64,000 bases of DNA from Candidatus Cottocaccamicrobium excrementipullorum (GCA_018713255.1 DVFL01000006.1:34306-98305), one strand, 5' to 3'. Numbered from the stretch's first letter, positions 33,084 through 42,084 are shown. Notes: generated from the sequence alone by a model not told the origin. Program-made: numbers and translations.

Positions 33084-34451
33084 ATGATGAAACGACTGGA
33101 GAAGGTACTGATGCCTTTAGCAGAGGCAATCGGCCGAAATAAATATCTTACTGCCATCCGGGACGGCTTTCTGGTTTCTACACCGCTTTTGATTGCAGGA
33201 TCGATTTTCTTGATTATTGCAAATTTCCCAGTTCAGGCATGGATGGACTGGCTGGCGTCTGTGGTGATCAATCAGCAGACGGGGGAGACGTTAGCTTCAT
33301 TTTTAGCAAAGCCTTCTGACGCAACTTTTACGATCATGGCGGTATTCGCCGTAATGGGCATTGCCTATTCCTTTGCAAAACAAATGAATACGAATCCGCT
33401 TTTCGGCGCGGCAGTAGGGTTGATGTCCTGGTTTTTGATTATGCCTTATGTGGTAACAGGAAATGTGGATGTGAATGGAACTGCCCAGGCGGTAAGTCTT
33501 ACCGGCCTTTCTTTAGGATGGCTGGGAGCTAAGGGAATTTTCGTAGGAATTATCTGCGCCTTTGCTTCCGTTCATATCTATGCCTGGGTAGAGCGGAAGG
33601 GATGGGTAATTAAAATGCCGGCAGGAGTTCCGCCTACGGTAGTGGAGTCCTTCTCCGCGCTGATTCCCGCCACGATTGTAATGGGCGTATTCTTTTTAAT
33701 TAATGTAATCTTCGGACTGTTCGGAACGAATGCATTTGATATTATTTTTGAGTTCCTGCAGACTCCTTTGCTGAATCTGGGAGATACCCTTGGCGCCATG
33801 GTTGTAGCCTATATTTTCCTTCACTTCTTCTGGTTCTTTGGAGTAAATGGAGGATCGGTTGTAGGTGCAGTGTTTAATCCTATTCTTCAAACGCTGTCCT
33901 TAGAGAATCTGGAATTCTTCAGAACAGGGGTGGGAGAGGGAAATATTATCTGCCAGCAGTTCTAGGATCTGTTTGCCACTTTCGGCGGAGCAGGTTCTAC
34001 CTTGTCTTTAGTGATTGCCATGATTCTTTTCTGTAAATCCAGACGAATCAAGGATTTAGGAAAGCTGGCCTTAGTGCCCGGTATTTTCAACATTAACGAG
34101 CCTATTATTTTTGGACTTCCCATTGTGCTCAATCCCACCATGCTCATTCCGTTTATGCTGGTGCCTACCATCAACATTGTAATTTCCTATTTTGCCATGT
34201 CTCTGGGCTTTGTGCCGATTTGCTCCGGCGTCAACATTCCCTGGACCTGCCCTCTGGTGATTTCTGGTTTTTTTGCCACCAATTGGGTAGGCGGTCTGCT
34301 TCAGGCGGCGCTGCTGGTGTTAGGCGTAGTGATTTATATGCCTTTTATTAAGATGATGGACAAGCAGTATCTGATTGATGAGGCCAATGCAGCCAAAGAG
34401 CAGGAAGAGGATGACATTTCCCTGGACGATCTGTCCTTTGATGATCTGTAA
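33084..34451 (+). pseudogene. PTS cellobiose-class EIIC split by an in-frame TAG
   Basis: The reading frame gives a complete EIIC of normal length (455 codons), but TAG at 33963-33965 interrupts it after GNIICQQF. The same frame resumes with DLFATFGGAGSTLSLVIAMI and runs to 34451. No base is lost or gained. The N-terminal piece (293 residues) and the C-terminal piece both match the family (LEKVLMPLAEAIGRNKYLTAI; PGIFNINEPIIFGLPIVLNP). TGG (Trp) to TAG is the simplest origin. Options are a recent nonsense mutation, amber readthrough, two separately made halves (no ribosome site precedes the GTG at 34002), or sequence error. All neighbours are intact, so decay, if real, is recent. Confidence 0.85.
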
Positions 34452-34467
34452 TAAGGAGGCTTAAGCG

Positions 34468-34989
34468 ATGAAGGTTATTATGATTTACGATCAGATTCAG
34501 GCAGGAGCCGGAATCAAGGACGACCATATGGTTCCGTTAGGTGGCAAGAAAGAGGCAGTAGGGCCGGCGATTATGATGGAACCTTATCTGAAGGCGGCAG
34601 GAGGAAGAGTGATAGCCTGCTTGTACTGCGGCGATGGATTTTTTGAGGCTGATCCCCAGGAGGTAAGCCGGAAATTCTGCGCCATGGCAGCGAAACTTAA
34701 GCCGGATGTGGTAATGTGCGGGCCGGCTTTTAATTACCTGGGATACGGCCGCATGGCTGCCAGGGTGGCTAAGGATATCATGGAGACTACCGGGATTCCG
34801 GCTTTTGCCGCCATGTCCCAGGAAAACCAGGAAACCATCGATGAGTACAAGAATCAGATTCATATTGTGCGTACGCCGAAAAAAGGCGGAACAGGGCTGA
34901 ACGAGGCGCTGGAAGGCATGTGCATTCTGGCCAAGGCCATGACAGAAAAGAAAGGCGAGGCAGAGGCAGCGGCAAAGTACTGTTTTTAG
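34468..34989 (+). CDS. Stand-alone GrdB-like domain protein
   Basis: 173 residues related to the N-terminal part of GrdB/PrdB-type reductase subunits: YDQIQAGAGIKDDH, EAVGPAIMMEPYL, VIACLYCGDGFF, KPDVVMCGPAFNYLGYGRMA, GIPAFAAMSQEN. True GrdB is about 430 residues and has a UGA-encoded selenocysteine in the second half. Here the protein ends at a TAG soon after this domain and no in-frame UGA extension is present. A reductase role is therefore unlikely, and the function in this PTS operon is unknown. ATG 34468 follows AAGGAGGCTTAAGCG. Confidence 0.72.
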   Translation: MKVIMIYDQIQAGAGIKDDHMVPLGGKKEAVGPAIMMEPYLKAAGGRVIACLYCGDGFFEADPQEVSRKFCAMAAKLKPDVVMCGPAFNYLGYGRMAARVAKDIMETTGIPAFAAMSQENQETIDEYKNQIHIVRTPKKGGTGLNEALEGMCILAKAMTEKKGEAEAAAKYCF

Positions 34990-35037
34990 ACGAAAGAATG
35001 AGAGGGAAAATTTCAAATAGAGAGGAAGGTAAGGGGA

Positions 35038-35994
35038 ATGTGGGGAATTATAGCAACTTGGCGGATGGCTGCAGAAGGGGTGGAGAAAGCCGCAGCGATG
35101 CTGAAAGAAGGCGGTGACGCAGGAGACGCCATTGAAACAGCTGTTCGTGAGGTGGAGGATTTTCCATATTATAAATCTGTAGGATACGGCGGCCTGCCCA
35201 ACGAGGAGATGGAAGTGGAATTAGATGCGGCCTACATGGACGGAGATACTCTGGATATCGGCGCGGTGGCGGCTATCCGGGATTTTGCCAATCCTGTTTC
35301 CATTGCCAGACGCCTTTCGAAAGAGAAGGTGAATAATCTTCTGGTAGGAGAGGGAGCGGAGAAGTTCGCCCACAAGGAAGGGTTTGAGCGGAAGAACATG
35401 CTGACGGACCGGGCGAAGATCCATTACCGCAATCGGGTGAAGGAGATGGCTCAGCAGGAAATCAAGCCTTATTCCGGCCATGATACTGTAGGAATGGTGT
35501 GTCTGGATCAGAGGGGAAAGATGACCACCGCAACTTCCACCAGCGGCTTGTTTATGAAGAAGAAAGGCCGTGTGGGAGATTCTCCCGTTTCTGGTTCAGG
35601 CTTTTATGTGGACAGCAAGGTGGGAGGCGCAAGCGCCACCGGCCTGGGAGAAGATGTAATGAAGGGCTGTGTTTCGTATGAGATTGTCCGGCTGATGCGG
35701 GAAGGCCTTCATCCCCAGGAAGCCTGCGAGCGGGCGGTAGCTATGTTTGATCAGGAGCTTAGAGAACGCAGGGGACAGGCAGGAGACATGTCCTTAATTG
35801 CCATGAATAATAAGGGCGAATGGGGAGTAGCCACCAACATTGAAGGCTTCTCCTTTGCTGTTGCCACAGAAACTTTGGAGCCGGTGGTGTATCTGACAAA
35901 GAAGATTGACGGAAAATGTGTTCATGAACCGGCAACGAAAGAGTGGCTGGATGAGTATATGCGCACGAGAACGGCTCCTCTGGAGGAAAAATAG
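35038..35994 (+). CDS. N4-(beta-N-acetylglucosaminyl)-L-asparaginase / isoaspartyl peptidase-type Ntn hydrolase
   Basis: 318 residues. The autocleavage site lies at Asp149-Thr150 in SGHDTVGMVCLD, with Thr150 as catalytic nucleophile. The substrate-side motif STSGLFMKKKGRVGDSPVSG and the ATGLGEDVMKG segment are those of glycosylasparaginases. The N-terminus begins at the mature-type GIIATWRMAAEGVEKA with no signal peptide, so it acts in the cytoplasm. Known activity of the family: splitting GlcNAc-Asn into amino sugar and aspartate. Its location in a PTS operon points to an imported glycoasparagine-like substrate, which is inference. Confidence 0.88.
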   Translation: MWGIIATWRMAAEGVEKAAAMLKEGGDAGDAIETAVREVEDFPYYKSVGYGGLPNEEMEVELDAAYMDGDTLDIGAVAAIRDFANPVSIARRLSKEKVNNLLVGEGAEKFAHKEGFERKNMLTDRAKIHYRNRVKEMAQQEIKPYSGHDTVGMVCLDQRGKMTTATSTSGLFMKKKGRVGDSPVSGSGFYVDSKVGGASATGLGEDVMKGCVSYEIVRLMREGLHPQEACERAVAMFDQELRERRGQAGDMSLIAMNNKGEWGVATNIEGFSFAVATETLEPVVYLTKKIDGKCVHEPATKEWLDEYMRTRTAPLEEK

Positions 35995-36004
35995 GAGGAA
36001 GGCC

Positions 36005-37111
36005 ATGGAAGAACTGATCTTGGAAAAGGTCCAGGAGCTGGCGCCGGAGATGATCAACAGTATCGTAAAATTGGTGCAGATCGACAGTACAGAAAGCCAG
36101 CCTGCTCCAGACGCGCCCTTTGGCGCCGGGGCCGCCAAGGCCCTGGACCAGGCGTTGGAAATGGCGGAGAACATGGGCTTTCATACCGTAAACATGGATC
36201 ATTATATCGGTTATGCCAGCTATGGGGAGGGACCAGAATATATCTGCGCCATCGGCCATGTGGATGTGGTGCCTGCGGGAAAGGGATGGAACCACCCGCC
36301 CTTCAGCGGCTGGAGGGAAAACGGCGTGATTTACAGCCGGGGAGTATTGGATAATAAAGGACCGATCTTATCCTGTCTTTATGGGCTTTACGCTCTGAAA
36401 AAAGCAGGATTTCAGCCGAGCAGACAGATTCGGATTATTTTCGGATGTGATGAGGAAACAGGATTTGAGGATCTGAAATATTATCTTTCCAAGGAGAAGC
36501 CTCCGGCCATGGGCTTTACTCCGGACTGCAAATATCCGGTGGTTTACGCAGAACGGGGAAGAGCGCTGGTGGAGATTGAAACCAGGGATCTAAGTGATCT
36601 GGCGGCTCTGCTGAATGGATATGTGCTGAATGCCAGAAATAATGGGGAGCGTTTTGGCATTGCTTGTTCAGATCCAGAATTCGGCGTGCTGGAGGTGCGC
36701 AATTTCCAGGTAAAAGAAGACGGCGATGGAGGACCTTCTTTGGAGTTTGCCGTCAGCTATCCGGCAGGATGCAGCATTCAGTGGCTGATGGAACGGCTGC
36801 AGGAGAACCAGATGGGGAGAAGGGTTAAGCTGATCAGCAATTACCAGCCGGTAAAATTTGAAAAAGATTGTTTCCTTGTGGACACATTGCGGTATACTTA
36901 TGAGAGAGTAACCGGAATGGACGGTACCCCGGTGACCACTACCGGAGGAACTTATGCTAAACTGATGCCGGGAATCGTTCCCTTCGGGCCGTCCTTTCCT
37001 GGACAGAAGGGCATTGGTCATCAGCCTAATGAATGGATGAAGGAAGAAGACATCATCACCAATGCCAAAATATACGCGTTAAGTTTGTACCGCCTGGCGG
37101 GAGGAAAATAA
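36005..37111 (+). CDS. M20-family dipeptidase (Sapep/PepV type)
   Basis: 368 residues from ATG 36005 (AGGAGGAAGGCC upstream). The metal-binding motifs are IGHVDVVPAGKGW, the SRGVLDNKGP Asp and the CDEETGF Glu-Glu. The C-terminal part contains GTPVTTTGGTYAK and FPGQKGIGHQPNEW, as in Sapep-type enzymes. It is a cytoplasmic zinc or manganese aminodipeptidase. In this operon it would free amino acids from peptide-linked substrates. Confidence 0.9.
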   Translation: MEELILEKVQELAPEMINSIVKLVQIDSTESQPAPDAPFGAGAAKALDQALEMAENMGFHTVNMDHYIGYASYGEGPEYICAIGHVDVVPAGKGWNHPPFSGWRENGVIYSRGVLDNKGPILSCLYGLYALKKAGFQPSRQIRIIFGCDEETGFEDLKYYLSKEKPPAMGFTPDCKYPVVYAERGRALVEIETRDLSDLAALLNGYVLNARNNGERFGIACSDPEFGVLEVRNFQVKEDGDGGPSLEFAVSYPAGCSIQWLMERLQENQMGRRVKLISNYQPVKFEKDCFLVDTLRYTYERVTGMDGTPVTTTGGTYAKLMPGIVPFGPSFPGQKGIGHQPNEWMKEEDIITNAKIYALSLYRLAGGK

Positions 37112-37125
37112 AAGGGGGAAAAAAC

Positions 37126-37860
37126 ATGCTGGAAATTTGCTGTGGAAGCTTTGAGGACGCCTTAACTGCCTGGGAAGCCGGGGCGAAAAGAGTGGAGTTA
37201 AATTCCGCTCTTCATTTGGGGGGACTGACCCCTTCGGCGGCTTGCCTCGATTTAGTGAAAAAGAAAACTGGCCTTCAGGTGATTTGTATGGTGCGGCCAA
37301 GGGGAGCTGGATTCTGCTATACTTCTTCTCAGAAGGAACAGATGTTTGCTGAGGCTGAGGAGCTGCTGGACCATGGAAGCGATGGGCTGGCCTTCGGATT
37401 TCTGGGGCCGGAAGGGGAGATTGACCAGGCGGCTACTGAGCAGATGACAAAGCTGATTCATCGTTATCAGAAAACAGCGGTGTTTCACCGGGCCTTTGAC
37501 TGTGTGAAGGATCCTGATGCCGCAGCGCAGCAGCTGATTGCACTGAACGTTGACCGGATTTTGACCAGCGGCCTGGAGGACAAGGCCTGGGATGGGATTC
37601 CGGTAATCAGCAGGCTGCAGCAGCAGTATGGAAAACAGATTGAGATTTTGGCAGGAAGCGGAATCAATGCCTCCAATGCAAGGGAGATCATGGAGAAAAC
37701 AGGGATCAGCCAGGTGCATTCCTCCTGCCGGGCCTGGAGAGAGGACCCGACTACCAGGGGAGAACGGGTGAGCTACAGTTTTGGCCCTGCTCCCTGGGAG
37801 ATGGCCTATGACATGGTCAGTAAAGATCTGGTAAGAAAGATGGTTGAATTGGGATTATGA
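37126..37860 (+). CDS. cutC: CutC family protein
   Basis: 244 residues, TIM-barrel. Family segments are LEICCGSFEDALTAWEAGAKRVELNSALHLGGLTPS, VMVRPRGAGF-like (here MVRPRGAGFCY), FHRAFD and GSGINASNA. Named for copper homeostasis, but the catalytic role is unsettled and CutC genes often occur in sugar or amino-sugar operons. ATG 37126 follows AAAGGGGGAAAAAAC. The stop overlaps the YitT start. Confidence 0.9.
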   Translation: MLEICCGSFEDALTAWEAGAKRVELNSALHLGGLTPSAACLDLVKKKTGLQVICMVRPRGAGFCYTSSQKEQMFAEAEELLDHGSDGLAFGFLGPEGEIDQAATEQMTKLIHRYQKTAVFHRAFDCVKDPDAAAQQLIALNVDRILTSGLEDKAWDGIPVISRLQQQYGKQIEILAGSGINASNAREIMEKTGISQVHSSCRAWREDPTTRGERVSYSFGPAPWEMAYDMVSKDLVRKMVELGL

Positions 37861-38723
37861 GCGGAAAAAAGGACATGATAAAACGATATGGGATTACTGC
37901 AGCCGCGGTGTTTTGTTCCGCTCTGCTTCAGGCCTTTGCCATGCAGACGTTTTTGACTCCCGCCCAGATTTTGTCCAGCGGATTTACTGGTGTTGCAGTG
38001 CTGATTGAGCGGATCACCTCACTATATGGAGTCCATTTTTCCACTTCATTGGGGATGATCGCTTTGAATGTACCGGTGGCAGTTTTCTGCTTCCGTCATA
38101 TTGGAAAGAAATTTGTGATTTTTTCTCTGCTTCAGGTGTTTCTGGCCAGTTTTTTCCTGAAATTCTGCCAGTTTCAGCCGCTGTTTGACGATGTAATGCT
38201 GAATGTGTGCTTCGGAGGATTTGCTTACGGTATGGCCATAGTAATTGCCTTAAAGGGAAATGCCTCCACGGCAGGGACGGATTTCATTGCTCTGTATGTG
38301 TCCAACAAAAAGGGAAAATCCATCTGGCAATATGTGTTTGTGTTTAATGCTTCCATGCTGTGCATTTTTGGATTCCTTTTTGGATGGATGTATGCCGGCT
38401 ATTCGATTTTGTTTCAGTTCCTTTCCACAAAGACCATCGAATCATTTTACCATCGGTATAAGCGGGTAACTCTTCAGATCACCACCCATTGTCCAGAGCC
38501 AGTGATCAGCGCCTATGTGGCGAATTACCGTCACGGCTTGTCTGTGCTGGAGGGATATGGAGGCTACAGCCATCAGAAGATGAGTCTGCTTCATACAGTA
38601 GTATCTTCCTACGAAGTGCACGATATTGTAACATTAATGCGGGAGCAGGACCCCCATGTAATTATCAATGTACTGCCGACAGAAACATTTTTCGGGGGAT
38701 TTTATCAGAAGCCCATTGAGTAG
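37857..38723 (+). CDS. YitT-family membrane protein
   Basis: 288 residues. Five or six membrane helices (AVFCSALLQAFAMQTFLTPAQILSSGFTGVAVLIERI) precede a C-terminal DUF2179 cytoplasmic domain (VLEGYGGYSHQKMSLLHTVVSSYEV). The ATGA overlap with cutC indicates coupling. The substrate of YitT proteins is not known. The second copy at 47116 is only a distant relative. Confidence 0.88.
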   Translation: MSGKKDMIKRYGITAAAVFCSALLQAFAMQTFLTPAQILSSGFTGVAVLIERITSLYGVHFSTSLGMIALNVPVAVFCFRHIGKKFVIFSLLQVFLASFFLKFCQFQPLFDDVMLNVCFGGFAYGMAIVIALKGNASTAGTDFIALYVSNKKGKSIWQYVFVFNASMLCIFGFLFGWMYAGYSILFQFLSTKTIESFYHRYKRVTLQITTHCPEPVISAYVANYRHGLSVLEGYGGYSHQKMSLLHTVVSSYEVHDIVTLMREQDPHVIINVLPTETFFGGFYQKPIE

Positions 38724-38747
38724 AATGATTAATAGAGGAGAAGGAAA

Positions 38748-39842
38748 ATGGGAAAATTAGGAATATCTATTTACCCGGAGCATTCTGACCGGGAGAAGGA
38801 TTTTGCATATATGGAAAAGGCGGCAGCTTATGGATTTTCCAGAATCTTTACCTGCCTGTTGTCTGCCAGCAGGGATATTCAAGTGGTGAAACAGGAATTC
38901 GGAAGTTTTTTTGCCAAGGCTCATGAGCTGGGATTTGAGGTGGCGGTGGACACCAATCCGGAGGTATTTAAGGCGTTAGGGGCAGCGCCGGAAGACCTTT
39001 CCGTATTTCATTCACTGGGAATTGATATTATTCGTCTGGACGGTCATTTTGATGATTTTAAAGACGCTCTTCTTACCAGAAATCCTTATGGAATCCGCAT
39101 TGAATTTAATGGAAGCTCCGACACCAACGTAAGGGGGCTTATTGAACACGGAGCTGACCGGAGAAACATGACAATCTGCCATAATTTTTATCCGGAGCGG
39201 TATTCTGGATTAAGTCAGAAAACCTTTGATCGATTCAATGAACAATGGAAAACATTGGGATTGCCGGTGGCAGCCTTCGTTACCAGCCAGGAGAAAGAGA
39301 CTTTCGGCCCCTGGCCGGTGTATGAGGGGCTTCCTACCCTGGAGGAGGACAGGAGACTGCCCATTGACGCTCAGGTGCGGCATATGATTGCCTGTGAAAC
39401 AGTGGATGATATTCTTATCGGCAATGCCTATGCTTCAGAGGCAGAGCTTCAGGCCATGGCAGGGGTAAAGCGGGCCAACACAACGATCCGGATAAACCTG
39501 GAGAAAGAGATTGGGGAAGCAGAGCGCCATGCGTTGTATGATAATAAGCATGCAGGAAGAAATGACGCCAGCGAATATTTTATCCGTTCCAGTTTTCCGA
39601 GGCTGAATTTCCGAAATACTGCAATTCCCCCCAGAAGCTGCCAGGACAAAATGTTCCGCCGCGGCGATGTACTGGTCGTTAACGACAACTTAAGTCATTA
39701 TCGTGGTGAGGTGGAAATCGTTCTGAAGGATATAGAAAATGATGGCCAGAGAAACCGGGCAGGCCGTGTGGCTGATACCGATCTCAGGATTCTGGAGGAA
39801 ATGGAGAAGCGCCCTGATCATATTTTTGAAATTATCCCATAA
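38748..39842 (+). CDS. MupG-type (DUF871) 6-phosphoglycosidase
   Basis: 364 residues. The N-terminal TIM barrel (GKLGISIYPEHSDREKDFAYMEKAAAYGFSRIFTCLL, EVAVDTNPEVF, IDIIRLDGHF, TICHNFYPE) is followed by a cyclophilin-like C-terminal domain (RSSFPRLNFRNTAIPPRSCQ). Members of DUF871 include MupG, which hydrolyses 6-phospho-MurNAc-containing disaccharides taken up by PTS. As the last gene of a PTS operon it would split a phosphorylated disaccharide. The exact sugar is inferred. Confidence 0.88.
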   Translation: MGKLGISIYPEHSDREKDFAYMEKAAAYGFSRIFTCLLSASRDIQVVKQEFGSFFAKAHELGFEVAVDTNPEVFKALGAAPEDLSVFHSLGIDIIRLDGHFDDFKDALLTRNPYGIRIEFNGSSDTNVRGLIEHGADRRNMTICHNFYPERYSGLSQKTFDRFNEQWKTLGLPVAAFVTSQEKETFGPWPVYEGLPTLEEDRRLPIDAQVRHMIACETVDDILIGNAYASEAELQAMAGVKRANTTIRINLEKEIGEAERHALYDNKHAGRNDASEYFIRSSFPRLNFRNTAIPPRSCQDKMFRRGDVLVVNDNLSHYRGEVEIVLKDIENDGQRNRAGRVADTDLRILEEMEKRPDHIFEIIP

Positions 39843-39850
39843 TGTTAGCG

Positions 39851-39888
39851 CGGCGTACAGGGGAACGGAAAGTTTTCCCTGTACGCCG
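39851..39888. terminator. Long hairpin after the PTS operon
   Basis: CGGCGTACAGGG (39851-39862) pairs with CCCTGTACGCCG (39877-39888), extended by GAA/TTT inside. There is only GTT after the stem, so it may act as an mRNA 3'-end stabiliser as well as a terminator. It starts eight bases after the mupG-like stop. Confidence 0.65.
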
Positions 39889-39979
39889 TTAAGATTGATG
39901 GAATGTCCTTGTAATCTTTCTTTAAATATCCTATAATAATGAGCACGAAAATGTTAAGGGACATGAGAGGAAAAGAAAG

Positions 39980-41731
39980 ATGGACACAATAAGAAAGTTT
40001 ATTCGTTATTACCGCCCTTACCAGGGCGTGTTTTATCTGGACCTGGTATGTGCGGCTGTGATCAGCGTGATTGATCTGATTTATCCTCAGATTCTGCGGA
40101 CGCTGACCAGAACCTTATTCCGGGAAGAGGCGGCAAAGGTTCTTCAGGCTCTTCTTCCTATTGCTTTGGGAATGCTGGTGATGTACGGCGTCCAGGCGTT
40201 GTGCAAGTACTATGTAAGCTATCAGGGCCATATGATGGGAGCTCATATGGAGCGGGATATGCGGCAGCAGCTTTTTGATCATTATGAGAAGCTGTCCTTC
40301 TCCTACTACGACAACAACAATTCCGGGCAGATGATGAGCAAACTGGTATCAGATCTGTTTGATATCGCAGAATTTGCTCACCATGGACCAGAGAATTTGT
40401 TTATCTCTCTGATTAAGATTATTGGCTCCTTTATCTGCCTGTTTATGATTAACGCCAGGCTGGCGGTGCCCTTGATGATTCTGGTGGTTGTTATGATCCT
40501 TTTCTCCGCCAGACAAAACGCAAGGATGCATGAGACTTTTATGGACAACCGGAGAAAAATCGGAGATGTAAACGCCAGTCTTCAGGATACTCTGGCGGGA
40601 ATCCGGGTAGTTCAATCCTTTGCCAATGAAGAGGTGGAACGGAAGAAATTCCGGAAGAGCAATGAAAGCTTCCTTCAGTCCAAAGACAATAATTACCACT
40701 GCATGGGCAGCTTCATGGGAGGAAATCTGTTCTTCCAGGGAATGATGTACTTAGTAACGGTGGTATACGGTGGATGGCTCATTGCCAGAGGTCAGATGGC
40801 AGCAGATGATCTGGCCATGTATGCCCTGTATATCGGTATTTTTATCAGCCCTATCCAGATCCTGGTGGAACTGGCAGAAATGATGCAGAAAGGCCTTTCT
40901 GGCTTTAAACGGTTCCTGGCGGTGATGGAGACGGAGCCTCAGATCGTAGATGCGCCCGGCGCTGAAGAGTTAAAGGATGTGAAGGGCCAGGTGGTTTATG
41001 AGGATGTAAGTTTCCGCTATAATGATGAAGAAGAGGTGCTGAACCATGTTTCTTTTACCATTCCGGCGGGCCGTTCCGTGGCTCTGGTTGGCCCTTCCGG
41101 CGGCGGAAAAACCACCATCTGCTCCCTGCTTCCCCGCTTTTATGATGTGACCGGCGGCAGGATCACCATTGACGGAAAAGATGTGAGCAAGGTTACCTTA
41201 AAAAGCCTTCGGTCCATGATCGGAATCGTTCAGCAGGACGTTTATCTTTTCTGCGGCACGGTGAAGGACAATATTGCCTATGGAAAGCCAGGGGCGTCCA
41301 TGGAAGAGATTATGGAGGCGGCCAAAGAGGCCAATATCCATGACTTTATTATGAGTCTTCCCGATGGGTACGACACTTTTGTGGGTGAGCGGGGAACCCG
41401 GCTCTCCGGCGGGCAGAAGCAGAGGATTTCCATTGCCAGGGTATTTTTAAAGAATCCGCCTATTTTGATTCTGGACGAGGCCACTTCCGCTCTGGACAAT
41501 GAAAGCGAACGCCATATCCAGCGGAGTCTGGAGCAGCTGTCAAAGAACCGAACCACCATCACCATTGCTCACCGGCTGTCCACGATCCGAAATGCGGATG
41601 AGATCATTGTGATTAATAATGAAGGAATTGCAGAGCGGGGAACTCACCGAGAATTGATGGATAAGGGCGGAATTTATGCCAATTATTATAAAATGCAGTT
41701 TGAAGGACTGGAAACCGATTCTTTAGCTTAG
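39980..41731 (+). CDS. ABC transporter half-molecule (exporter type)
   Basis: 583 residues. Six membrane helices (~1-310) carry an exporter-type domain (NNSGQMMSKLVSDLFDIAEF). The ATPase domain follows with Walker A GPSGGGKT, signature RLSGGQKQR and Walker B ILILDEATSALD. It is a single half-transporter, so a homodimer is expected. It has its own upstream region (39889-39979) and is probably not part of the PTS operon. Substrate unknown. Confidence 0.92.
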   Translation: MDTIRKFIRYYRPYQGVFYLDLVCAAVISVIDLIYPQILRTLTRTLFREEAAKVLQALLPIALGMLVMYGVQALCKYYVSYQGHMMGAHMERDMRQQLFDHYEKLSFSYYDNNNSGQMMSKLVSDLFDIAEFAHHGPENLFISLIKIIGSFICLFMINARLAVPLMILVVVMILFSARQNARMHETFMDNRRKIGDVNASLQDTLAGIRVVQSFANEEVERKKFRKSNESFLQSKDNNYHCMGSFMGGNLFFQGMMYLVTVVYGGWLIARGQMAADDLAMYALYIGIFISPIQILVELAEMMQKGLSGFKRFLAVMETEPQIVDAPGAEELKDVKGQVVYEDVSFRYNDEEEVLNHVSFTIPAGRSVALVGPSGGGKTTICSLLPRFYDVTGGRITIDGKDVSKVTLKSLRSMIGIVQQDVYLFCGTVKDNIAYGKPGASMEEIMEAAKEANIHDFIMSLPDGYDTFVGERGTRLSGGQKQRISIARVFLKNPPILILDEATSALDNESERHIQRSLEQLSKNRTTITIAHRLSTIRNADEIIVINNEGIAERGTHRELMDKGGIYANYYKMQFEGLETDSLA

Positions 41732-41749
41732 TGTTTCGGAGACAGCCGA

Positions 41750-41923
41750 TCAAGGACGCATTAACAGCCTGATTGATGTCTGATGGTTGAACTCCATCTG
41801 CCAGGGGATCCTCAGCGAGGCAGCTTTATCGGAAAGGATTAAGCGCTCCTGAGGGTTTTCCCTGCAGAGACAGGCATCGGCGGCAGAAAAGTGCTGGCAG
41901 AACCGGAAATGGATAATTTTCAC
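41750..41923 (-). CDS. Doubtful 57-residue reading frame between ABC gene and tRNA-Gln
   Basis: A minus-strand frame from GTG 41923 to TGA at 41750 encodes VKIIHFRFCQHFSAADACLC... ending RLLMRP. No ribosome site is visible, and I recognise no family. It may be a gene remnant. Apart from this, the stretch 41732-42007 holds only the tRNA promoter. Confidence 0.2.
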   Translation of the reverse strand: MKIIHFRFCQHFSAADACLCRENPQERLILSDKAASLRIPWQMEFNHQTSIRLLMRP

Positions 41924-41941
41924 CAGAAATTAAAAAAGTGC

Positions 41942-41970
41942 TTGACTATATTTGCTAAAGCGTGTATAAT
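41942..41970 (+). promoter_or_regulatory. Promoter of the second tRNA-Gln
   Basis: TTGACT at 41942-41947, 17 bases, TATAAT at 41965-41970, with the tRNA 38 bases downstream. Confidence 0.75.
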
Positions 41971-42007
41971 AACTTTCGCAGTCGAGAGACGGCATAAAAA
42001 TTAATCT

Positions 42008-42080
42008 TGGGCTATCGCCAAAGGGTAAGGCAACGGACTCTGACTCCGTCATTTTCAAGGTTCGAATCCTTGTAGCCCAG
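42008..42080 (+). tRNA. tRNA-Gln(CTG), copy 2
   Basis: Identical to the tRNA at 29640-29712: acceptor TGGGCTA/TAGCCCA, anticodon CTG at 42040-42042. Identity covers 76 bases (42007-42082). The leaders also resemble each other (CGCAGT.GAGA, AATTAATC). Confidence 0.95.
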
Positions 42081-42084
42081 CTGT

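Noticed and set aside
33963..33965. TAG in EIIC as pyrrolysine
   Set aside because: No pylT/pylS genes are visible, EIIC has no known pyrrolysine position, and a Trp codon change explains the case more simply.
34468..35037. Selenoprotein reading: UGA as selenocysteine extending the GrdB-like gene
   Set aside because: The frame ends with TAG, not TGA, and no SECIS-like hairpin or in-frame continuation of the GrdB second half follows.
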